NCBI GenBank assembly: GCA_963556145.1
Contig: OY744461.1
Coordinates: 9,186,891 to 9,250,890, forward strand
Direction: 5' to 3'
Source: Hygrocybe punicea
Taxonomy: Eukaryota > Basidiomycota > Agaricomycetes > Agaricales > Hygrophoraceae
Length of the DNA: 64,000 nt
The translations under genes and the position numbers were made by a program. The notes below the pieces were generated by a model, which saw only the letters and a list, made by a program, of their open reading frames with translations, did not search any database and was not told the DNA's origin. This document shows, piece by piece, positions 11,175-24,082 of this stretch (position 1 is the stretch's first letter; every line of letters begins with the position of its first letter).

Positions 11175-14100
11175 ATGTCATTCTGGTTCTCCACCGACGT
11201 TAACAACACTTCTAGCTCCTCAATGTCATTCCGCCAACCCAAAGCAAGGTACAAACCTCGTTTACCATCCTCACCAGCAACAAGCACTATCTTTTCCTCA
11301 CCTGCGACCAGCCCCATATCGTCATCTCCGGCAACACAGAACCCATCTAGCTCTCTACCCCCACTACCGGCTCTCATCCCGCTGCCCGACGCCCACCGTA
11401 CCAAACGTCCTCGTCATTCTACAGTCATCTTCTTGCCTGGCCCCGAGGAGCTTGTCGCCTTGCCTGGTCGCAGAACATTCACCCAACCGGTAGACCGTTG
11501 CAGGGATCAAGCTTTAAGAAATCGGCCCGCTACTCCATCTGATGCTAGCTTCTCAGCTGCTGACGACAAGACTGAAGACCGCAGCAGCATGGATCTCAGT
11601 TCTTCCGAATACCTCGAAGAGCATGACTTCGAAGAGCATCACCTCTGTCAGCGGGAACGTCAGCACGGTAAGGTCAAACGTCAGCATTCCCGGTGGACAA
11701 ATTTAATCACTTCCTTGGTTCCACTTCACCTCCACCTCCTGCGAGAGACCAAGTGCCTCCGAGACCCTCCGCAAGATACCCATCACATTTGTACATGCGG
11801 TAGCAATGTGCGCGCATTGACCGTCCTGTGTATATACTTCCAACATACGTATATCTTGAGCTACTTCTTTTTTGCGTCTGATCTTTCACCTAGATACGGA
11901 ATGCATCGATATCAATGTATGTTCGTGCGCACCAGCAGCTCAGCAGCTCCTCTCGCGAGGACTTTTTCCTTGCGCTCCCTTGTTTCCGTCACTCGCCATT
12001 AATGTCAACCTATTGACATTTGCCCGTGAACTCTTCGTTCACATGCCGCCCAACATGACCGGCTTCTCAGAGACATTAGAGACTTTTCTGCACGGTCGAG
12101 GCTATCATGTCCAGGGGCAGGTGAGTCATTCTGTAAATTCTAAGTCCTGGAGCCTGTGTATACTCTATACAACAGGGATCTTTGCGCCGTCGGGTCACTG
12201 CAGCCTTCCGCTGGTACGCCACACTTTGTGATGCAACCGATGCCCACATCCAAGGCCTGATAGAAATCGCACGCCAACCTCCCCTCCAGCCCCCTTGTAC
12301 GCCATCAGGACGCACTGCCGATCCCTGTGGAGTGGACCGAAACCCCACTAACCGCAATATTCCGTTGCCAGACTCCCATCAAGGGGGCCAAAACCCAACC
12401 AACGGCAATACGGCGGTGTCCGGCACATCATCCCTAACCCGACCAAGCGAGTATCTCCGCCGGCGTTGCCCCCTCTGTTTCGGGGGTGTTCCCTCTCAGA
12501 ATTCCAGGCACGTGCCCTCAACCCCATTTGTCCAATCCCTTTTTCATTGTTATGGTTAGCCCCGATTCTATAGCATGTGTGGACGCGTGCTTCAACCACA
12601 AACGTCGTAGAAATTCACATGACCCCGCAGACCCAGCCTCGGAAAGTCCCCACCCAGCCACTTTTATTCCTGAGGCAGAAGTCAAAGCAATGGAAGATGA
12701 CGTGGAGGGGCGCCGATCCAGCCAATCCAACCGCAAGAAAAGCCATGACAACCCACAGGAGGATGGTTACGAGGGCCCGTTGAAGGCTCCAACATCGGTG
12801 CTCAATGGGTGCCATGAGTCCTTCACGGCAGCTGATGAAAAGCGCCGCAAGGCGAGCACGAAACTTTTTGCAGACACAGGGCTAATGGCCATGCTCTGCC
12901 GGCACGATCAGGTGCTTTGGCTCGTCAACATGACTTTGGCGGGGGAAAAGCAACATTATGTCCTGGCGCTGTTGAAACGACTCTTCGATAACCTCCCGCC
13001 AACGTGGTCTGTTGGCCTACTCTACGATATCGGCTGCCAGCTTCATCGAAGCTTTGTCAAGTGGGGATTTTTACCCGAATACTCGAATCGCCTTAGTTTT
13101 GCGATCTCGATCTTCCATGCCTACGGCCATCAGTGGCCGTGTCAACTTGTCTACCACCCGCGCAAATGCCTTGGTTTTGGGTTCTCGGATGGGGAAGGCT
13201 GCGAGTGTTTTTGGAGTTACATTAAGAAGCTGATCTCTATTTTGTGTGTATCGGGGGTGTGTCTTCTCTGATGGTCTCTCTGCCTTGACTAATGCATGAT
13301 TCAGTTTTTCCAGCGGTTGTTCGTTCTGGACACCCAAGTCCGACACCTGTGTCAAGTGTCCCTGAACGGTCTCGGTAATTGGCTAGCCCGAAAATGGTTT
13401 CTTTGCCAGGACCGAAAGCGAGAAGCCGAAGCAGCGCTAGCCAACCTAGGGATCCCCGAAGACAAGTTACGACGACATTGGGATGAGCAAGTAAAAGCAC
13501 AAACGAAACCTTTACCTCGTTGGTGCCTTCCTCTCGTTCAGATTCATGTCACTGACGTTGTGCACAGGCCAGTCAAAAAACTTGGGAAAGCAAGAAATTG
13601 AGTCAATCCTTGCCCTGGAGAAATGTTTGAAGGAACACCGAGCAAGGGTACACGACCTAGAGGACCAACTGCGGAAGGAGCCAGCGCAGCAACTGGACAT
13701 TGTTGATGTAGGGATTTTGCTGACGGAGAGCCGGGATCGGTGCACCCGAATAGCAGAGAGTATACATCGAAAAAGAGCAGCGCTTGGTGTTGGACAGCGC
13801 ATGGCCTTGCAGAAGCTTAAGGCTGATATCTACCTCCAGCTCAGGATGAATGCTCGTGCTCTCAAGACCCGCATACGTGATCATTTACGACAACGCAAAT
13901 TTGAGATTGAAAGGCTTGAGCGTTCGTACAGACAGGCAGTGAATGGTATAATGATTTCTCTTGTCTTATATATTATTCTAACAGTTCAGTAGACCGCAAA
14001 CTCACAACTCATACGAAGTCATCTGTCAAGCACCGTGAACCAGGGATTCTCAAGCTCGCGAAGAAATACAATGATTACTGCAAGCAGATGGGTGACCTCG

Positions 14101-14779
14101 TGAGACAGAAGCAAGCACCCCGGAATCCTGTTCTCCCTCGACCTATTGACACACACGGTCTATTTGCACTGGATGTGGACGACGACATATGGCAAGATGC
14201 TGGACTAGATGAGGATGAGGAAGGACCTGTGCCAGCTTGGCTTGGGAGGGAGGATGTTCGTGATGGCATCAAGGCCCTTCTCAATTGTGACCGCTGCTCG
14301 GAGGAGGAAGAACGTCTGCAGAAAGAAAGAGCCGCGATGCAGCTCTGGACACAGGAGGAGTGGGCCACATTGCAACAGGCTTGCACAAATCATGGTGAGG
14401 TACATAGATTTGATATTTATGCCTGGCTCAATCCCTGACAGCAGATGATCTTGATATCGCTTATCACTTGATGCTTCGAGAGCGGGATTTACTTCAACTA
14501 TGTGGCTGATGGCAATCAAAGGTACGTGGGATTCCATGTAATGTGCCTCTTGATGGCCTGTGGGGTCCTGCGGATGTCGACTTGCAGGGTACTGTGGTGG
14601 GTAAGGCTCCTGATGATTCTGTTGCCAGTCAGCTGAGTGAAGATGAGAGTGGTGGGGATGATAGTACTCAGGGAGATTATAGCCAGGACGATGACCTTTT
14701 CAAGGAGGCAGAGTCTGTTGCATTCACTGACATCTACCGTGCCCACTCTTATTCACCTGATATTGACATACCACTCTGA
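11175..14779 (+). CDS. KDZ transposase (CxC-type) of KDZ1
   Basis: Predicted DDE-type transposase of the Kyakuja-Dileera-Zisupton group. The N-terminus is S/T/P-rich (11175 to about 11640). Then come a conserved block CSCAPAAQQLLSRGLFPCAP (about 11917-11976), LRRRVTAAFRWY after an intron ending at 12177, and CPLCFGG. The catalytic region has ACVDACFNHKRR (first D), SFTAADEKRRK, LCRHDQVLWLVNMT, GLLYDIGCQLH (second D) and DGEGCECFW (E), followed by coiled-coil segments (13300-13940) and an acidic tail ending at 14779. Introns near 13262-13305, 13515-13567, 13947-13989 and 14395-14445 fit fungal sizes. The first exon is not settled, an ATG at 10956 being a weak candidate. A frame change near 12500 could be an intron or a lesion. 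Similarity over the catalytic core is unmistakable; activity is unproven. Confidence 0.85.
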
Positions 14780-14849
14780 TATGTAGATTTTTTGTATGAA
14801 TATTGTCTGTTGCGCTTGAGATGTTGGATGGTGATGAGGAATGGTTTGC

Positions 14850-15964
14850 ATTGTCAAAATAGATAACCCATGGGATATTTTTTATGTCCCAAGGGCTGTT
14901 TCTGGGGCAAGATAAATATCCCATGGGATGTTCTATGTGTCCCATGGGCTTTTCTTGGGTAAGGTAAATATGCCAAGGGATATTTTTCATGTCCCATGGG
15001 CTGTTTTCTAAGACAACAAAAGTATCCCAAGGGATATTCTACGTGTCCCATGGGCTGTTTTCTAAGACAGGATAAGTATCCCATGGGATATTCTATGTGT
15101 CCCATGGGCTTTTTCTTGGGTAATGTAAATATCCCAAGGGATATTTTCCATGTCCCATGGGCTGTTTCTGTAACAGCAAAAGTATCCCAATGGATATTCT
15201 ATGTGTCCCATGGACTGTTTTCTAAGACAACATAAGTATCCCATGGGAGATTCTATGTGTCCCATGGGCTTTTCTTGGGTAAGGTAAATATCCCAAGGGA
15301 TATTTTTCATGTCCCATGGGCTGTTTTCCAAGACAACAAAAGTATCCCAAGGGATATTCTACGTGTCCCATGGGCTGTTTTCTAAGACAACATAAGTATC
15401 CCATGGGAGATTCTATGTGTCCCATGGGCTTTTCTCAGGTAAGATAAGTATCCCAAGGGACATTCTTTGTGTCCCATGGGTTGCTTTCTGGGATAAAATT
15501 AATATCCCAAAGGATATTTTATGTGTCCCATGGGCTGTTTCTACAACCACCAGAATATCCCCTGGGATACTATTACAGTTCCTAGGCCTTTTAATCAAAA
15601 AACATCAGCTTGAGCTGAGACAACACTATCTCTGGCTATAGTAGACCTGCTTGAGATATTTCTATAATATATCCTAGAAAAATATATATTCTCCCTGATG
15701 GTATTGTAATATATCCCATGGGATCATATTTTCAGGCCATGGTCCTTTGTCAAAATCATCCCTTGGGATAACTATTCAGGCCTTGGGCTTCTTTGGAGAT
15801 TGTCCCGATGGATCAAAATATATCCCTACGCCTTCCTACAGTCAGAATGTCCCTGGGGCAATAAATTGTCCTTGGGAGTACCATGTTTATATGAACACTT
15901 AGATGGAACACCTATAGAGTTGTGTTACATCTAATTAGTTGGGGCTAGGTGGTCGCCTGAAGTG
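14850..15964. repeat. KDZ1 right terminal inverted repeat
   Basis: Reverse complement of the left terminal repeat, with the decamer array at about 14862-15565 followed by the unique outer part. The array appears a little longer than on the left and the unit order diverges only at the inner edge. Confidence 0.85.
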
Positions 15965-15972
15965 CTGTTCAC
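15965..15972. repeat. Target-site duplication of KDZ1, right copy
   Basis: ctgttcac, an exact match to 5781-5788. Confidence 0.95.
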
Positions 15973-16216
15973 TAGCATGCATGATGTGGAAAGGCATAGA
16001 ATGGGTACTAATGAGTGTAGGTGTGCATCCATAGTGTTGCACTTAAATATCTAAGTCCGTGGTCCGATGGTAAACCCATGACATTACACCCAAAAACACT
16101 TGGGGTCATGACATCACGCGAGGATGTGGCTGTTTGGGTCGACATGGAGATGCTGTTGATGGGTGATGTTTGCGTCGAGGTGGAGGCGGTGGGCACTTGA
16201 AAACAGAGGTGTTGGT

Positions 16217-18735
16217 AAGCAGTTGCAGCCACGGTTGGCTCTTCTGTCCCCGCTATCACACTCACTGGCGAGGATGACCATGAATTGTCGTTGGTCGACG
16301 ACAAGGCACGCGGTTGGAGCCCAATCGAAGGCTGGGAATGGGACTATGAGGTGGGAAAAATCCCACTCAACTTATTCACTGATAAACGACTTCCACTACA
16401 GTACATGGAGCGTGGCTGTAGATGCCCCTCCCCGACTACTACCACACCTCCGGAAAATGCCTCGACCCTTGTAGACGGTACCACAGACCTTTCCGCAACC
16501 ACGGACAACAATTTCTTTCATTTCTGGGGATCCGAAGTCCACTCAATGGCCCCCACCAACACCATTCATCATTCCGCCCTCGACATCAGCCGTGACCCGT
16601 TCGAACATACAGATCATGACGGATACGAAGCAGGTGATGAAGGGGAAGTAGAATGGCCAGGTTGCACAGTGTGTACTAGGCACCCCGCTCACGAAAAATG
16701 CCCGGATTTTACCTCACTCACGAAAAAGCCTTCTTTTGACGATTTTACAGCCCCGGCAGCCACCGTTCAGCTTGCAATACGCACGGAACCCATGAACAGC
16801 CACAACGCCATCCCTGATAGTGACCCCCTCGATGTTATTGTCCCCACTTCTCCACGCGCGCCGTTAGTTGCACCCCTCCTCGAATCCACTAACTATATAC
16901 TGGCAAATCATGAATGTAGCGCCCCGGCGGCACTCGTTTATGACCACGGACTCCCACCTGGTCTCAATATGCCACTCGATGCCCACTTACGCGACACCTC
17001 GCCTGGTTTCATCAATCACTACCCTACTTCCGCGAAAACCCCCAAATTCATTTTCCCTGCTGATGACGACTGGGACTGGCCCGTTGGCCAGGTCAGATAC
17101 ATCAACCCCGTCGTGCCCAAACCACCCCGCATGCTTTACACCCACGCTGAGGTAAATTACACCTTTCCACCTCCTCCCCATGCCGAATTTGGACGCGAGC
17201 CGATTTCTCGGCCCCCCAGCGATCCGGACCTCTTATCAGACGTCTCCAATCATGCCACCCCTGGTTCCGATGTAGGAGACATTTGGTTCCCTGCTACTTC
17301 TTATTTGCCTACTCCCCCTTTTACTCCTTTTAATAGCAGTGAAAATTTTGTACCTTTAGTCTCTAGCTCCCCTTCTATGTCTTTTGAAGATTTATATGGT
17401 GATTTAGAATATTCTCCTAAGTCTCCCATATTTGAGAACATTGTGCCAGATTTAAATAATAATAGTGATGATTATTTATATTCTTCAAATAAATACATAG
17501 ATATTAAAGATACTTCTATGTCTGTAGATTCCCAATCATCTTCTTCTGTTTATTCTGGGAGTGACTCTGAAAATAAGGCTGTCAAGATCCTAAGCCCCAA
17601 ACCAGATCCACTCACCATCATTATTCCTCATACCACTTCCATAAATTCATCTCTACCTCAGCCTTATCAGGAACCTGGATCTAGGACTAGACCTATCAGT
17701 GTGTCCTCTTCTGAGGACATTAATTCATCTTCTGATGAATCCATGGACACAGACACAGATGAAGAATTGGAATGGTTCGCTTGGACTAGGTCTGATTCCC
17801 CAGACTCAGAAGCAATAACAGAATTTAATTCAGACCTCAGTCAGGCCATTGAAGAAGCCCAGCAGCCACTAGATTCCCCTCCAGGCTTGATATCGCTCTC
17901 GCCTACAACACCCCCACTTGAAGATATACCCTTGTTACAATTGCCACCTGTCTCAGACAATACTTGGTCCTTGCCAGAGGGTGAGCAAATCAATACCCCC
18001 TCTGATGAATATGCCAGACTCCCATTTGATCGTGCCAATGCCTTAAATGCAGGAGAACGCATTTTGCCCTTATGTCCCTCCAAGGATCCTAGATCCCCAT
18101 TCAGTGTTAGATCAGGCCCACTATATCCAGAATCCAATCTACTCACTCAGCTTCGCATGGAAGCACCTCCTATTCACCCTCAATCACCCATTCAAGTGTA
18201 TTCCTTCACCATCTCCAATGCTGGCTCCTCTCATCAGGACTTAGCTGCTGCAAGAATCTTAACAGCTGAGCCAGACCACATGTCTACATTTGATGTTCAC
18301 ATTAGTTTCCTCAAAGCTATTAGAGGATCCCTGGTTGAAGGCATTCGCAGAATTGGATTCAAGCTAGCCACCCCTGACTAGAGGGCCCTCATCAATTAAA
18401 GGCCTTCAAATGACCCAGTCTGCTATTATTTCAACCACAAGTGTTTACTATTTCAGTTTCTGGAAGAAGGAGTTTCTGAAGGACTACCTGAACCTGCAAC
18501 AGAGCATTTTAGGCCCCTTCACTTCACAGAGTCAAACCCTCTCCTTGAAGAAGAAGAAATCATCTTCCTCAAAAATTCCTCCATCATCTTTCGCTCCAAT
18601 CGCCGCATGTTACTCTCTGATGCTATCAATGCAGTCTTGGATATGTGCTTTTGCCGCCCTGAAGCAGTGGCAGATTTGCTTAAGGAAGGATATTTTGATC
18701 CTCCCAAATATCTCAAGTCCACAATTACTCAGTGA
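16217..18735 (+). pseudogene. Gypsy acidic spacer ORF upstream of pol
   Basis: One reading frame runs from just after a TAA at 16214-16216 to a TGA at 18733-18735. It is broken only by TAG at 18379 and TAA at 18394, so the earlier stop at 18381 is not the true end. The product would be acidic and rich in S, P, D and T, with a more ordered start (SPIEGWEWDYEVGKIPL, about 16318-16368) and an ordered, hydrophobic end (LLSDAINAVLDMCFCRPEA). I recognise no enzyme domain. Its position directly before RT suggests the long spacer found between protease and RT in large mushroom Gypsy elements, but that is inference. No convincing ATG is present; a splice acceptor near 16220 or a 5' truncation could explain this. 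Confidence 0.55.
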
Positions 18736-18861
18736 TTTGTTTACTCTTGTAACAATATTTTTGCCCCTATGTCAAACCTCTCTTCTTTATATCTGTCTGT
18801 ACTACATTTTATTACTTGATGTGATAGTGTACAAGTTTATATTTTCACAGACTATTCAGGA

Positions 18862-21800
18862 TTGACATCCTTAGCCAGCTCTAGTATACCTGTGTACAAA
18901 CAAACTGAACTGACAAATATAACTTCTGTCAGACTGTATGAAGAGGACCCTCAAAATTCTAAGCATGAAGATAAGCCACTAGAACAATTCAGTGTATACT
19001 ATGAAACTATTAAGGATAGCCAAGAAACAACTATGCCTATTTTAGTCTACCCAGAAGATGAAGACAATCAAGATTACAATCTTAATGAAGTACCAAATAA
19101 GCAAGAAAGTGCCTCAGAAGAAGCAGACTATTACTACATTATAGGAGAAGGAACCTTAATATGTGAAGAAGGAGACATTCTCATATTCCCTTGTGAAGAA
19201 ACAGATAGTCAAGGATATCCATTAACACTTACAGCTTACAAAAGAGTGGACAAGAAAATAAATCCTGTCCCTGGAACCTTTCCAGAAGATGCACGTGTTA
19301 CAAGGAAATTTCCTTATGACCCTCTTTCCACATTACCACCACTTCCTATGATACCACCAGACTTCATACCTACAGAGAAGCTTACATCCGAACATCTAAA
19401 GATACTCAAAATAAACAATGATGGATTTCTTTGGCCAGAAGAAGAAAGATTATTTACTCACCCCTTGTCACTTGACCAAGATGCTATTGGCTTTGAAGAT
19501 ACTGAAAGAGGCACACTTAAGGAATCTTACTTTTCACCATACATCATCCCTACTGTCCCACATGTACCTTGGGCATTTCAAAATATTCCTATACCACCAG
19601 GACTTAGAGAAAAGGTTATGGATGTTTTGAAGAGAAAAATAGATGCCGGTGTATATGAACCAAGTCAATCCTCTTATAGGTCAAGATGGTTCTGTGTAAG
19701 CAAGAAAGATGGAAAACTTCATATAGTCCATGATTTGCAACCTCTCAATGCAGTTACAATATGTGATGCAGGCCTTCCTCTAATACTAGATGAATTTGTA
19801 GAACCTTTCGCTGGTCGCCAATGCTATACAGTCTTTGATTTACTATGGGGATTTGATGCTAGGAAAGTACATCCTACATCTTGTGACCTCACTGCATTCA
19901 TGACACCACTGGGATTACTTCGTCTCACATCACTTCCCACTGGATTCACAAATTCACCTGCAGAATTCCAACGTTGTATGTGCTTCATCCTTCAAGATGA
20001 AATCCCTCATACTGCAAATAGCTTCATTGATGATTTACCTATAAAAGGACCTTCATCCATTTATCCTGATCAAGATGGAAGACCAGAAGTTTTGCTAGAT
20101 AATCCAGGAATCAGAAGGTTTATTTGGGAGCACACTCAAGATGTACATCGCATTATGCATCGCCTTGCTTGTGCAGGAATGACAATATCAGCTAAGAAGA
20201 CACAACTTTGCCACTCAAGTGTTGTGATCATAGGACAGAAATGCACTCCAGAAGGGCGTTGTCCTGATGATAATAGAGTACAAAAGGTTTTGGACTGGCC
20301 CCCACTCAAGACACCCAAGGATGTTAGAGGCTTCCTAGGTCTCTGTGGAACAGTTCGCATTTGGATAGAAAATTATTCTGCACTACCCAAGCCACTAGCA
20401 GAGTTATTCCATAAAGGAGCAGAGTTTATATGGGATGAAAGAAGACAAGCAGCTTTCCAGGCATTGAAAGAAAAGGTTTCTTCAGCACCTGCACTCCACT
20501 CTATTGATTATACATCAGATAGACCCACATATTTATCAGTAGACAGTAGTCATATTGCTGCCGGTTTTATTTTATCACAAGAAGATGAAAATGGAAATCG
20601 TCGCCCTGCTAGATATGGTTCAATACCAATGAGTGAAAGAGAATCCAGATATTCACAGCCAAAACTGGAGTTATATGGACTATACCGCGCATTACGCCAC
20701 TGGAGACTGTATTTAATAGGAATAAAGAATTTACATATAGAGGTAGATGCCAAGTTTATAAAAGGCATACTCAATGAACTGGATTTACAGCCTAATGTGG
20801 CCATAAACAGATGGATTCAAGGAATTTTATTATTTGACTTCAAGCTTATTCCTGTACCTGCAACCCAGTTTAGGGGACCAGATGCACTTTCCCGCAGAGA
20901 GCTTGCAGATAATGAAGAAATTGAAGAGCATGATGATTCATGGCTAGATGATATTGCTTTGCTTGTTCATGTTCCTGATCCACATGAAATAAGAAAATTT
21001 AGCTTCACTGTCCCTACCAAATTGCCATACAAGGCTACCACACTCCCTTCAAATAATGAAATTAAATTACAACAGGACAAGATACTCATTCAAGTAAAAC
21101 ATTTTTTATCCACATTGGAAATGCCTTCAACAGATACCTTGCAGGCAAGAAGAAGATTTCTGAAGAAAACTGGACAATTTTATTTAAAAGATAATAAACT
21201 GTTTAGAAGAAATGGCCAGAAAATGCCTTCATTAGTGATTATGAATGCAAAGAAAAGAATTGCTATTCTCACTCAAGCTCATGAAAACCTAGGTCATAAA
21301 GGAGAACAAGCTGTGTTTGACTTAGTCAAACTTCGATTTTTTTGGCCTCATCTCAGAGCAGATGTCCATTACCACATTTCATCATGTCATCAGTGTCAAA
21401 TTAGGAGCTTGAAGAAGATCGAAATTTCCCCTACAATTTCTACCCCTACAGCAATTTTTCAAAAGGTATACATTGATGTGATGTTTATGCCACCTTCAGG
21501 AGGCTACCATTTCATTGTAGCAGCATGTGATGATTTATCAGGAGCAACTGAAGTAAAAGCTCTAAGATCAAACAATTCACACAACTTAGCAAAATTTTTC
21601 TGGGAACAGATCTATTGTCGCTATGGTGCCATTGAACATGTAGTTACTGATAATGGAGGAGAAGTCAAAGGAGCATTTGAGTCTCTGCTTAGAAGACTAG
21701 GAATTCCTCAAGTTCGCATATCACCCTACAATAAGCATGCAAATGGTGTAGTAGAAAGAGGACATTTTACTCTACGTGAAGCCATAGTCAATTCTTGTGA

Positions 21801-22842
21801 AAAAGATAAGACTGGAAAAATCAAGAATTGGCACAAGCATGTAGAGTTAGCATCATTTGCAGACTGAATTACAGTCAGCAGTGTTACTGGATACTCACCT
21901 TATTATCTACTCCATGGCACTCATCCTATACTTCCCTTTGACCTAACAGAAGCCACATTTATGGTTGAAGGTTTTCGCTCAGGACCTTCTACATCAGATT
22001 TGTTAGCACTCCGCATACGTCAGCTTGGAAGACATCAAGATGATGTTGATAAAGCAGCAGCTGTGCTTAAGCAGGCTTGCTTCATATCTAAATTGCAATT
22101 TGATCAGAGATTTCATAGACGATTGCAAAAACATGATTATCAGCCAGGAGAACTAGTTCTAGTATATAATAGTCGTTTAGAGATGACTATAGGAAAATTC
22201 AAGACAGACCCTCGTTATCTTGGCCCATATGAGGTTGTCAGACAAACAAGAAGAGGAACTTATGTGTTAAAAGAATTAGATGGTGCTGTGCATGCTGAGC
22301 ATTATGCAGCATTTCGGATTTTGCCATACATTTATCGGACTGACCCTATCCTTTATGAAATAGCAGACCAGGAAGATGAAGCTGCTCAACTAGGGGATTG
22401 CTCAGTAAATCAGTTAATACCTCTTGGATCAGGAGACATCACAGATATTATTCTTGCCATCAAGCCAGAATTTGCTGCACACATTGCATCACGCGCAAAG
22501 AATTTTGAATTTAGAAAATATCAAGTTCCAGCCACTGTCTGTCACATGTGGCTTTATGAAACAATGCCAATCAGTTCCATTACAGGCATCATTACAGTTG
22601 GTTCAGTAAAAGTACCAGGGGAAGTCAATGACCCCTCAGGTCTTGGCAATGAAGACTTTGATGCAGGTTTAAAGTTGTCAAAATACGGTTATCCTATATA
22701 TCATCTTCATCAGTTACCAGTACCACTATCCGCAGATCTACTCCAGAAGAGATACAATACTATTATTCCTCACCGCTATTGTATAGCCCCACACTCTTTC
22801 ATTCAAGATTTTCCTTTTTCTGCATTGATTCCCATATTCTAG
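18862..22842 (+). pseudogene. pol: Gypsy pol: RT, RNase H, integrase, ASCH-like C-terminus
   Basis: Polyprotein of a Ty3/Gypsy LTR retrotransposon, about 1,326 codons in one frame with a single in-frame TGA at 21865-21867. An acidic N-terminus is followed by RT (ARVTRKFPYD near residue 150; SYRSRWFCVSKKDGK; FIDDLP at the usual catalytic-Asp position), tethered RNase H (LSVDSSHIAAGF; KLELYGLYRALRH; VDAKFIKG), an integrase zinc finger (H...H..C..C, SSCHQCQ) and an integrase core (VYIDVMF; VTDNGGEVKG; NGVVERGH as D, D, E). A GPY/F-like module (YLGPYEVVRQTRRGTYVLKEL) follows. Where many elements carry a chromodomain, this one carries an ASCH/PUA-like domain (22411-22842). The open frame starts at 18820 after a TGA, with no good ATG, so it may be fused to the upstream ORF or spliced (acceptor at 18850). 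The TGA sits where relatives have Arg, consistent with CGA to TGA. Confidence 0.9.
22411..22842 (+). other. ASCH/PUA-like domain at the Pol C-terminus
   Basis: About 140 residues continue the pol frame beyond the integrase. Visible ASCH hallmarks: ILAIKPEFAAHI (substrate-loop start), RAKNFEFRK at the place of the family's G-x-K-x-x-E-x-R motif, a beta-rich MWLYETMPISSITGIITVG, and a late aromatic block ending IAPHSF. The family belongs to the PUA fold, whose members bind RNA or modified bases. The assignment rests on motif order only and was not tested by a profile search. Confidence 0.6.
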
Positions 22843-24082
22843 CACCTTTGGTGACTGAATATTCAGTTATATCCAAGACCCCTATCCCTCATGTGATTTC
22901 CCGCTGCACACCCTCTTTTTCTATGCCCCATGCATTTTTATTGGCCGCTATTTTTACCTATGCACATGATTTCCCATCATGCACCCTTTTTTTATGCTAT
23001 CTAAACTAATTAGATAAATTTTATTTGTTTTATGATTTGCTGGTCATTTTTTTTTAAGTCAGACACGCAAAGAAAATATATATAATGCTACAAAGTGATA
23101 ATACAACCCCTCTCATCTAATAGTTGACAGACCCATTATATGAATACAATGATCATGTATATAAAAGACATAACGAAACGTAATGAAATGACAAGACATA
23201 ATGAAATAGAAAATAGAATAACAGGAAATACAACTGGTGTATGAATAGAAAGATAAAGAAATGGACAAACAACCGGTGACCCTCCACTCCCAGTAGTCCA
23301 GCAACTGAGTCCCGCCCGAAAAATATAGTGCTCGCCCCTAGTTGAAACGGAGTGATGCTCAACATCACCCCCGGCCTGTCTATCCTCCAGACGAATTCAT
23401 TGTCGAATGATTGCAGCAGATAGTAGTAAAGAACGGCTGGATTTAGACCATCTTATCTACATGCCAATTATTCAGTAATGATAAAAATTGAATATAAATA
23501 TAAGAAGTTACTTAGCGGTTTTTCTTGAGTTTTGTTGAAGGGAGGATGGAGTGACCATTCATAGCGTCGGATAGAATTTTTTTTACAATTTATTGCGCTG
23601 TGGCATAGCAAGAAAAAGGAGTGGGCACTACAGTAGTGGCAGACTAGAGGAAAGAAGAGACGGATCGTGCAAATGTACAGCTATGACCCTGGAAGGCACG
23701 TGACTGGCACATGTTTTCTCATGTGACCTGAGTAAACAGTCCAGACCGAATAAGCATTGGTACTATTGCAGATCTGTACCCGATATAGCTTCAAGACCCT
23801 GAAGAACCAAGGGAATGGTAAAATCCCGATTTGATCGATCAGACAACCTTAAATCGAATTTGAAATACATCATCCCAATATAGCAAGGCCAGGGCCAGTT
23901 TAGTTCTGGACCCACAGGGACCTATTGTGACACAACGTCCCACATTAGTATTGCTTGACCCACCATTCTGGTTCCCCCACAAATATTTTCCCTTAACATC
24001 TCCTGTTACATCAACTGCACCGCTATTCCGCTCAGCGCTTCAGTACTACCAGACACCCATATACTGTAATCCATATCATACT
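22843..24082. other. Gypsy 3' non-coding region
   Basis: AT-rich sequence between pol and the small 3' ORF. Open frames on the minus strand at 23113-23368 are hydrophobic and low in complexity, and I see no support for a gene. Apart from homopolymer runs near 23050 I see nothing of note. Confidence 0.5.

Larger units (their letters stand above)
5789..15964. mobile_element. KDZ-family DNA transposon (KDZ1), complete
   Basis: The element is 10,176 bp. It begins CACTTCAGGCGACC, ends with the exact reverse complement, and is flanked by the 8-bp duplication ctgttcac. The inverted ends are about 1 kb and look nearly identical: both copies yield the same 74-aa and 61-aa translations (6112-6340 against 15413-15641), which points to a recent insertion. 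Inside are a plus-strand KDZ transposase and a divergent minus-strand accessory gene. It sits within a Gypsy LTR. The Kyakuja-Dileera-Zisupton group is known from basidiomycetes, and 8-bp target duplications are reported for its Zisupton branch. Confidence 0.92.
4565..16113 (-). mobile_element. Gypsy LTR, minus orientation, split by KDZ1
   Basis: Positions 4565-5788 plus 15973-16113 are the reverse complement of the LTR at 24743-26341. Leaving out the KDZ1 insertion and its duplicated 8 bp, the length is about 1.365 kb, essentially equal to the other copy without its own insert. The outer edge (minus-strand 5' end) is tgtcatgacc at 16113 and the inner 3' end lies at 4565. No primer binding site or gag follows at positions below 4565, so this copy behaves as a solo LTR or one end of a rearranged element. 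I could not find a 5-bp target duplication. Confidence 0.8.

Noticed and set aside
18410..18865. A 151-codon open frame before pol
   Set aside because: It is out of frame with the spacer ORF. The frame continuing from the spacer ORF reads much more protein-like (for example SDAINAVLDMCF), so this one is a shadow.
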